Shown here: positions 56,794-64,000 of the stretch, piece after piece
How positions within the stretch are numbered: the stretch's first letter is position 1
Layout: each line of letters starts with the position of its first letter
Source of the DNA: Paramyrothecium sp. XJ0827
Lineage: Eukaryota > Ascomycota > Sordariomycetes > Hypocreales > Stachybotryaceae
Length of the DNA: 64,000 nt
NCBI GenBank assembly: GCA_020881915.1
Contig: JAJFPB010000001.1
Coordinates: forward strand, 4,712,001-4,776,000
Reading direction: 5' to 3'
Position numbers and translations under genes: made by a program
The notes under the pieces: model-generated
Seen by the model: the letters and a program-made list of their open reading frames with translations, nothing else
What the model was told of the DNA's origin: nothing
The model's database searches: none

Positions 56794-58136
56794 CTTTTCC
56801 GGTGTCCTTTTGAACGTCGTCGATATGGTCGGTCTGAGGTCAACGGCGCGTGGTGGTTCGCTCCGATATCGAAGTTGCGTTAGCAGCGCCGAAAATTCGC
56901 GGCGAGCCAGGAACCGTCACGTGACCTCCTGCCGGTTGATATTGCTCCGTATCACCTCCGAGCATGGACCTGTGAGCCAATGGGACCTGAGTTATCCGAA
57001 CCAGATGATGCAACATTCACTCGTACTCGTACGCATGCTCAAGCAGTCTCTCAAATAACTTCCTGCATATTTCTTCTGCCAACTTTTGTTCCAAATGATT
57101 GTCGCACAGACACACAAAGCTTCCTTGTCCCTAATCCCAATGTACGGATCTGGCAGGGATGCTTGCATAAGGCAACCTGCTCTCGTCTTTTCGTGCAGTC
57201 TTCAACTCCTATGACGCCCTTTTTCTGCGGTTGGTGATTTCGCCGGATGCTGGCTCCCAAGTGCTGAGTCTATATCGAACGGGAAAAAGAGTACCTACAC
57301 CAAGAAGTGGAGCGAACGCCATAATACTTTATTATAGCGAGGCAGTAGGGCCGCGCTCAAGACCTCCAGACAGCACCGCGGCAACCGTTTCATTTGTGAG
57401 AGAGTCGGAAGGTAGGACAAAACGTACGTGTAGTGTTATCATGAAGTTGCCCACTCTTATAAGGTGAGATGCCTGCCTCTTCCAACCAAATGCCAACTTT
57501 GTCCCTACCCGGGAGGCAACCTACCCCAAATTATTTCCTGGCTGCTTAGGCTGTCGTAGCCCGCTTTCTGACACATTTACACCTCTGGGCCGGGATGTGC
57601 TCCTTTAAAGGGGCATGGGAAGAGAATCCGTCACAGGAGAGACAGTCCAAAGACTAGGTGTACACACCCAGGCATGCGACAACTCTTGAGTTGGGATTCA
57701 GTTTCACATGAGCGTGGAAACATGGTCTCCAATTTACAGAAAAGCTATTACATAAGCTTCCCTTGTTGAAGTAAGTAGATCTATAATTGAATCTATTAGC
57801 GGGATCTACTTATTTTGTGTATTTATGGAAGAACTGCAGTGATCATATAGACTATCAGCAGCCCGATTCAACTCGAGGGGAGAACCGAGGGAAACGAAGG
57901 AGAATTAAAAACGCTACAAGGTAGTCGCTTTCACTCTTTTCAAGCGTCGGATTTAGATTTAGTTAGCGGAAAGAAGAAGAACACATTACTTTCAATCCGT
58001 AGCTTGTCTTGGTATGTTTTGGATATCCGGCTTCTGCAGTCCTTGAAACATTGCTAGATTAAGTACTTGTTGTTTCTTACACACCTCACTTGCATCCTAC
58101 ATTGGAGATCCCCCAGAATCATTCACTCTTCTGGCA
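56794..58136. other. intergenic, A/T-rich near 57.7-58.0 kb
   Basis: A 1.3 kb interval with the mpc1 promoter at the left and the 3' region of the glyoxal-oxidase-like gene at the right. The stretch 57720-58080 is richer in A/T than its surroundings. No gene recognised. Confidence 0.5.
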
Positions 58137-61100
58137 TTAGATCCCTGGCTTCGTGAAGCCAGGAGCATCTGGCCAATTACCAATCTCAGCCGGGTCGCCT
58201 CCAACACGAACATACACGCCCACAGCGGGGATGCCGCCGTCCAGGACGAAGAATTGATACCAGCCCGGCGGGCAGATATGGGCATTCGGCGGCGCGGTAA
58301 CGGTACATGTGGTTCCGGAGCAGGAGACGGCCGGGAAGATCGTGCGAGCACCCATTGAGTTGCCGTGAGTGCTAGACACGGACCCAAGGAGGGAGACGGT
58401 GATCGCGCCGTTCCTGGCCGCGCGACCGAGCGTGAATGTAGCGGTTCCTCCATAGGCCCAATCCGTGTCTTCGATACTGAAGGTTGGTCGCGGCTTGCCA
58501 TTCAGAAGGTAGCTTGGGCTGAAGGTTTCCACACGGTACTCCTGCGGATTGACACCATCCTGGGGATCGGATCCAGATACAAGGACACGGCCGTCGAGGA
58601 GAGTAATGGCTTCCGAGTGATAGAGACGGGGCACCGTGGTGTTGGCCATCACCGTGATGCGCTTCCCGACAGGCTTGGCGGGGTCATAATGCAAAGCGTT
58701 CAGGTTTGGCTCACTAGCAAGGCCGAAGCCAGCAACACCATGCAAGGCTCCGTTCAAGATGATGTACGTGCCATCGGGAAGAGGTGCCATGCACGAAATA
58801 ACTCTAGGACTTGGCATTCTCTCAAGTACCCACTCTGGCTCGTCTGCGTCAGGGTGTATTGTGACGCAGTTGTCCAGAGCATTGGCAGGTCCCTCAGTTG
58901 ATCCTCCGCAAATGAGAACTCCAAGAGGCTCGGTATAAGGCGCACGCTGTGGGAGAAGGACCGCCGTGCCCTCGAGGGGATACGTTCGGCCGCCCAAGGG
59001 GTCGTTGACAGCTCCTGGAATGTTGGGTAGAGTCGTAATGGTTTCAAAGGTAACCTCGTCCAGGATACGGGCCTCGTTCCAGTAGGCAACAAAGATGCCT
59101 CCGGAGGGAAGGACACAAACAAAAGGGTACAAGTTGTTGGGATCAGTGCGCTCAAGCCACTCCATGTACAGAGGAGGGCCACCGGTGTAAGGCAGGATCT
59201 CGAGAGTCGGCACCGGTGCGCCGTTCGAACCCTCCTCTCCACCAATGACGAGGATGGAGCCATTGGCCATGATCATGGCAGAGGGGTACCAGCGACCGTC
59301 TTGGAGACTGAGCTCATCGACATCTTCTTGCCAGTCGTTCACGCCGGGGACGCCGGGAGTGCCGTCGGGGCTATACAGGCGGACGCCGTAAGTGGAGTCA
59401 CCGGACCAACCGCCGATGGTCAACTGCCGGCCGGCCTTGTCGGGGAGAGTGACCCCACCAGCGCAGAAAATGTCCGTCTTGACATGCATGGGTCTCCAAG
59501 CCGCTTGGAAATCATCAAGAAGTGCCAAATCGAGCTCATAGGCGCCAGTAGTGTTGGGCGGACCCGTACCCCATTTCTCCAAGAAGGTGACCTTTCCGGT
59601 GATCGTTTCGGACGTCATCAGAGGAATGATGACGCCGCCAATCAGGAAATCATAGGAGCCGGCCTCGGGCGTTCCGTCTTCGGGGTACTCCCAAACATAG
59701 AACGGATCATCCTCCCAGAAGTAGGTGCTCAAGCGGGAACCGCCGCCGCATATGGCAGAGGCCTCACCGGCGCAAACGATGTTGCACTGCGTCTCTGGCA
59801 CGAAGGTCGATCCGGCGGACTCAATGTTCCCGGGGTCGCCGCAGTAACATTCTCGACCATACTCAAGTCCAGCAGCCATGTAACCAAACTCGGCACAAGC
59901 GTCGAGACAGTCGGACGGCTCCATGTCGTCGAAGATGAGCTGCCAAGGGAAAGTGCGTTCGTTGTTCACATTGTCTCGAGCACATCCCTGGTACACCCAT
60001 CCACCCAGTGAAGGCAGCGGTACGGGCGGTCCAACGACCTTGGGTTCGCCGATCGAGAAGATGCTCATTCTGTTGGGGCCTCCACAGTCTTGGGCCGGGT
60101 TGCCGCCGCAGGGAGTGTTGCACTCGTCGTCGGAAGTAGCCTTCTTGCCGCCGTTACCGATCTGGTTTCCGCAGAAGCACTGCGTATGATATTCAGCACC
60201 GGCAATGGAAAAGCCAAGCTGCGAGCAGGCATGGACGCAGGACTCGAGGGTCAGCTCCTCATCGTCGGGGACCTGGCGACTAAGTATGCGACCCGCGATA
60301 GCATCGACCCAACAACCCTGCGACTCCCAGCCCTCGGGCAGACCCGTGGGTACAGGCACGGCAGACGTGGTGGATGCGGGTGGTGATCCACCAGGGGGTG
60401 TCCCTTCAACGGCGTACACTGATAGGCGGTTGCCAGCGCCACAGAGACTGCACTGCGACCCCGAGCATACCATGTTACATTGACCTTCGGCGACCACCCT
60501 TGATCCCGTGTTGAGCCTGTTCCCGCAGTAACACTCCTTGGAGTACTCTACTCCGAAGTACGTGAACCCGACGCAGAAGCTGGCGCAGCGGGCCAACGTC
60601 ATATCGTCGTCTGCGTAAGCCTTGGAACTAAGTGCTCGCCCAGTCGTTGCTTCCGTGTAGCAGCCATACCAATCCCAGGTCCCGACAGCTTCAGGCTGGC
60701 CGGGACATTGCGCCGGAGGAGATTCGGTGGGTTCGTTCGGATCAACAGACGTCGTGCTATTTTGCGAATGTGTTAGCGCACGCTCGGGTACATGAACTGG
60801 CAGCATGCGGTGGCATGATGCAGCCGACCAAGCAGTCAGGCCACCAAAAGCAAGGAAGGAGATAACAGCATGCCAGCGCCACGTACCTTGAGGGGGGAGG
60901 GGTCTCTCCGTCTCTGTAGACGTTGAGACGATTGGGCCCTCCGCAGTATTCTGTGCGGTCACCGTTGCATACCATGGAGCAGCCCGATGACGCGGGCCGC
61001 CCACCATTGGATATGTTGTTACCGCAGACTGCCAGAAGCGGAAAAGAAGAATACGAGGTCAGCAAGACGGTTCTCGTGCTCCTACGAGCAGAGCTTCACT

Positions 61101-61847
61101 CACAGCATTCACCACCGTATTCGGCACCCGCAAACCTGAAACCTGCGGCCTTGCAACCCGCTATGCACTTGGCAACTGTCATTTCTGCTACGCTGGTGGT
61201 CGTCATGGCGTATGTAAGTGTTCGTCCCGTGGTGCCTTCGCTGAGGTGTTGATTTGTGTTAGTGGTAAGCGCCTTATTCCAGCTTGCTTCACGAGAGCCA
61301 CTTACGCATAACAGCCCATGGAGACCCAGCCATCCACACCGGGATTGACCTCCGGTTCGGGAGGTTCCACGATTTCCGTTGTTTTATACATGGTCAGGCG
61401 GTTTGGACCACCGCATGGCTCGGTCGCTGCTCCATTGCAGGGTGTGTTACACTCAGCTTCGGGTGCCTCAACGGCGCCCGTGGCCACCCTATCACCGCAG
61501 AAACATTCCGTATAATACTCTGTACCTGCGTATGGGAAGCCCTGCTCGAAGCAGAACTCTACACACATCTCATTTGTCATCAATGGGTCGACTTTGTCGG
61601 CCTTGTTGAGGGTACGAAGCACGTCACTTGTAAGTAGGTCAGCCACCTATGCCCAATTACCGGACACATCGTGAGGGAAGAGGCATCTGTCTTACACATA
61701 ACAACCTTGGTATGTCCAACCATTCTCGAAGTTAGGTGGTGGTGGTGCCAGTTGCCGCGCTTGGAGGGTGCCAGCATGGCTGAGGCCCGAATTCGAAAGC
61801 GAGAGTATGAAGAGGGAAGCGAGCGAAGGGGGGCGTGAGGACCTCAT
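58137..61847 (-). CDS. secreted five-WSC glyoxal oxidase-like copper radical oxidase
   Basis: Five exons on the minus strand: 61847-61696, 61626-61306, 61240-61104, 61028-60887 and 60756-58137, giving 1123 residues. A hydrophobic N-terminus (SLASLFILSLS) reads as a signal peptide. Five WSC carbohydrate-binding domains follow, each with GC(Y/W/A) near the start, a central (E/Q)C(F/Y)CG and a closing CGG/CGA-x-NR or SR motif. A Ser/Thr/Pro linker with ESPPAQ separates the second from the third. The catalytic part has the glyoxal-oxidase kelch propeller (TDIFCAGGVTL with the cross-link Cys; RLYHSEAITLLDGRVLVSGS with Tyr and His ligands). The C-terminal DUF1929/galactose-oxidase-like domain carries SSTHGNSMGAR with the last His. 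Such enzymes oxidise aldehydes outside the cell and release H2O2. Substrate is not predictable. Confidence 0.93.
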
Positions 61848-64000
61848 GGTCGTGGCTACAGACCAGACAGGTCACTATTCGCCTGCCGAAGGGGGAATGA
61901 ATGACTTATAAGCACACGGGCAAGCAGCTTGAGAGCACTTCTGTTCTACAGCCCAGACTATCGTGGCCACGGGTTCCTATATAAGCATCTTATACCAACA
62001 GCCCCTAGAGGCGGCACGCTACACCACGATGGGCCTAGAACGCTCGCAACAATGTCCGCCTCATCATGTGGATGGGTCTAAGCCGATGGGATCTGGATGT
62101 CTTTGCGGGCGGTTGCGGTGGGTGTGAACCGCGGACAACCCCTCCAGATCTTGACCGGGGTGCCTGTGCGAGTGGAATCGGGAACTAAAAGAGCCACACA
62201 GCTAAGCCTTGGAAGGGGTTCATCAATCTTAGGTCCACCACTCCTTGCCCGTTATGGCCATGTCGTCGGGCGACAAGCCTTCAGCTCGACGAAGGAGGCA
62301 GACTCACTCTCCCAGTGGAGATGATGGACTCCAGGGTCAGAGGAGAATTATCGCGAAATGGGACCGTGGCCCCCTTGCTTGGACCCTGCGCTCGCCATCC
62401 AGTTGTCATGCCGTTCCAAGGGGCAGCACTGGAAGCGGAGTGTTGAATGGACGCTACATCCAATAATTGGGTGGATGATCACGCGGTATCGAGCTCCTCC
62501 ATGCACAAATACTGGGCATCTGAGCCGGGGCAGAGCCGGTTGAGTCGGCAGACCTGTTCGATGGGTTTGCCTGCAAGCCGTAGCTACGGCTGAAGGCAGT
62601 AAGATGCCCTGCACAATGCCTGTCTATTGGCTCGACGCCAAAGCATGTGAGAGACCTTGTCTGTATGCACCCATCAAAAGGTTGCATGGCAGCTGGATGC
62701 AATAGACTTCGCTTCCCCTTTCGCTACTTTCGCAAGCGCTTCCTGCCCAAGACCGACTTGTAGGGTCAGCGTAACGCAACAACGATGAAACCCTGGTATT
62801 GGACCTGTGACAACCACCATTTGAGGCCATCCTAGGTTGGTAGTACCAGAAACCATGCCCTGGGAGCCCTTTGCATATCTTAGAGGTACATCAGATAACT
62901 CAAATCAACGGACCAGGATCTGACAGAAAATTCTCCTTACCCCAAACTTCGGATGGCCCCCCATGGAGGGCATTTTAGCACAACGGCCCGTCCTGGCGCG
63001 CCTTAGCCCAATTCAAACCCCTGTTCTTGCAAGGGTGATCGGAGGATGAGAAAAAAAATCAATGGCCTTATCGCTTCGCCCAGATGCTTGCTTGGCACAG
63101 GGCCTGCTGAGTTGTGCCCAGACTATGAGTGGACGTTCTCGACGGGAAACGCCCACCGCAAGCCCACTCCGAGGCTACCATCCAGGTCAGGGCTGAAATA
63201 TGCTTCCGCCTGTGGAGTTGTCGTGGCTCTTTTGGGATCTGGAATCTTTCCATCCCTATCTTGTCTGGGCAGACAATCAGGAGATTGTCGTATAAGCGAT
63301 GGTGTAGGCAAGCTCAGGGCGGACGCAGGCAGTCAGAAGCACTTGTCATGAGCCTTTTTCGACCGTGCGATTGCCACCCTCTTCGAGCCTACCTGTGAAA
63401 GCGATGGCAAGATCAGGCGGTCGCCATCGTCATCGGGTTGCAGTTTGAATGTTACGGTGGCCGCTCCGTTTCATTTCACGTCAATCGGTGGTACATGCGA
63501 CTGCGACAGCTGCATATAGGACCACGTTGTATCGTTGCCTTGGGTCAAACGAACCCTCGGGTTGACGGCACCTCGCTGCTGTGTGATTACGTAGAGCGTT
63601 GCAGGACAACAGTCTTCGCCGCAGTCGGATCGGCACTGGGGTACGAGGTGCATGTGTCTTGTTTCCCGTCGATCTCTCCGACAACATCTTTAACCCACAA
63701 GGCGGAACGGGGAGGCATCGAGAACTCGACGCTTCCAAGCCACTGTTGAGGTTAATTTCATTCTCCGAATCGGACTGTTTGACGAGCTGCAAGATAAGAA
63801 AAGGAGGCCCGGGCGACCGCCGGCCAGAGCCCTCGCCAGGTGGTATCATGCTGGCACACCACCTGAATTGGTGGGTATGTAGAGGCACGGAGCGGCTTGC
63901 TTACCTAGAGAGCCTAGACTGACACACTCGTGAGCCAGGGTGGTGTTGTCCATGCACGGGACAATGATAAGACCGGGAGAGTTGCGTCGTCTTGGCTGGC
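61848..64000. other. right end of window, no gene seen
   Basis: The first few hundred bases should be the promoter of the WSC oxidase gene. No frame in the remaining 1.8 kb has a recognisable domain; short ATG-led frames near 63046 and 63438 look random. A gene could begin beyond the right edge. Confidence 0.45.

Noticed and set aside
61627..61695. Alternative acceptor at 61647 for the first intron of the WSC oxidase
   Set aside because: A TAG there looks good, but with the strong GTAAGA donor the phase is wrong. The CAAG acceptor before 61626 keeps the frame and gives a normal WSC spacing.
1..64000. Secondary-metabolite cluster, CRISPR array or transposon
   Set aside because: No polyketide, peptide or terpene synthase, no regular spaced repeats and no transposase or reverse transcriptase were recognised on either strand.

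Overview
This is a 64 kb stretch of nuclear DNA from a filamentous ascomycete. The evidence is short introns (about 50-140 bases) with GTRAGT-type donors and CTAAC-type branch sites, together with fungal families such as a HapB-type NF-YA, Bna1, Bem46, a WSC/glyoxal oxidase and a fungal-type Yvc1. The overall look is Pezizomycotina, most likely Sordariomycetes, possibly Hypocreales. The lineage call is an impression from protein families, not a measured result. No bacterial-type operons, CRISPR array, rRNA, convincing tRNA, recognisable transposon or secondary-metabolite cluster was found.

Layout, left to right: 1-7136 is gene-poor and ends in a long pyrimidine-rich leader of hapB (7137-8081 +). 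Then come an aminoglycoside-phosphotransferase-fold protein (9509-10743 +), a Yvc1-like TRP cation channel (11423-13824 +), a small Cys-rich protein with a possible CaaX end (14061-14378 +), the Mtq2 methyltransferase (14731-15489 +) and convergent SmD1 (15773-16335 -). SmD1 is head-to-head with cullin 3 (16981-19795 +). Next are an FAHD1-like hydrolase (20370-21266 +) convergent with Bna1 (21475-22237 -), a Ctr copper transporter (23046-23923 +) convergent with the Pcd1 Nudix hydrolase (24128-25562 -), an unknown low-complexity protein (26527-27795 -), an Erd1/EXS membrane protein (29335-30617 -) divergent from Pex10 (31549-32706 +), and a LYAR-type zinc-finger protein (33287-35115 -). After a 5.8 kb gap come Bem46 (40925-42429 +), an NFX1/Fap1 protein (42956-46354 -) and pyruvate carboxylase (47560-51871 -). 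A 4.2 kb gap follows, then the mitochondrial pyruvate carrier Mpc1 (56053-56793 -) and a secreted five-WSC glyoxal-oxidase-like protein (58137-61847 -). The last 2 kb shows no gene.

The exon structures were built by hand: each junction was chosen so that splice consensus, reading phase and family homology agree, and every full model closes in frame. The genes are mainly housekeeping. Loose functional themes are pyruvate/oxaloacetate handling (Pyc, Mpc1, an FAHD1-like protein) and peroxisomes (Pex10, plus Pcd1 and the phosphotransferase-like protein with PTS1-like C-termini).

No clear new multi-gene system was found. The observations most worth following are the micro-exons of pyruvate carboxylase, matching intron positions in the first two WSC repeats, a frame-neutral 51-base intron in the Fap1-like gene, the small Cys-rich CaaX-ended protein, and palindromic AAGGTACCTT motifs upstream of several genes.
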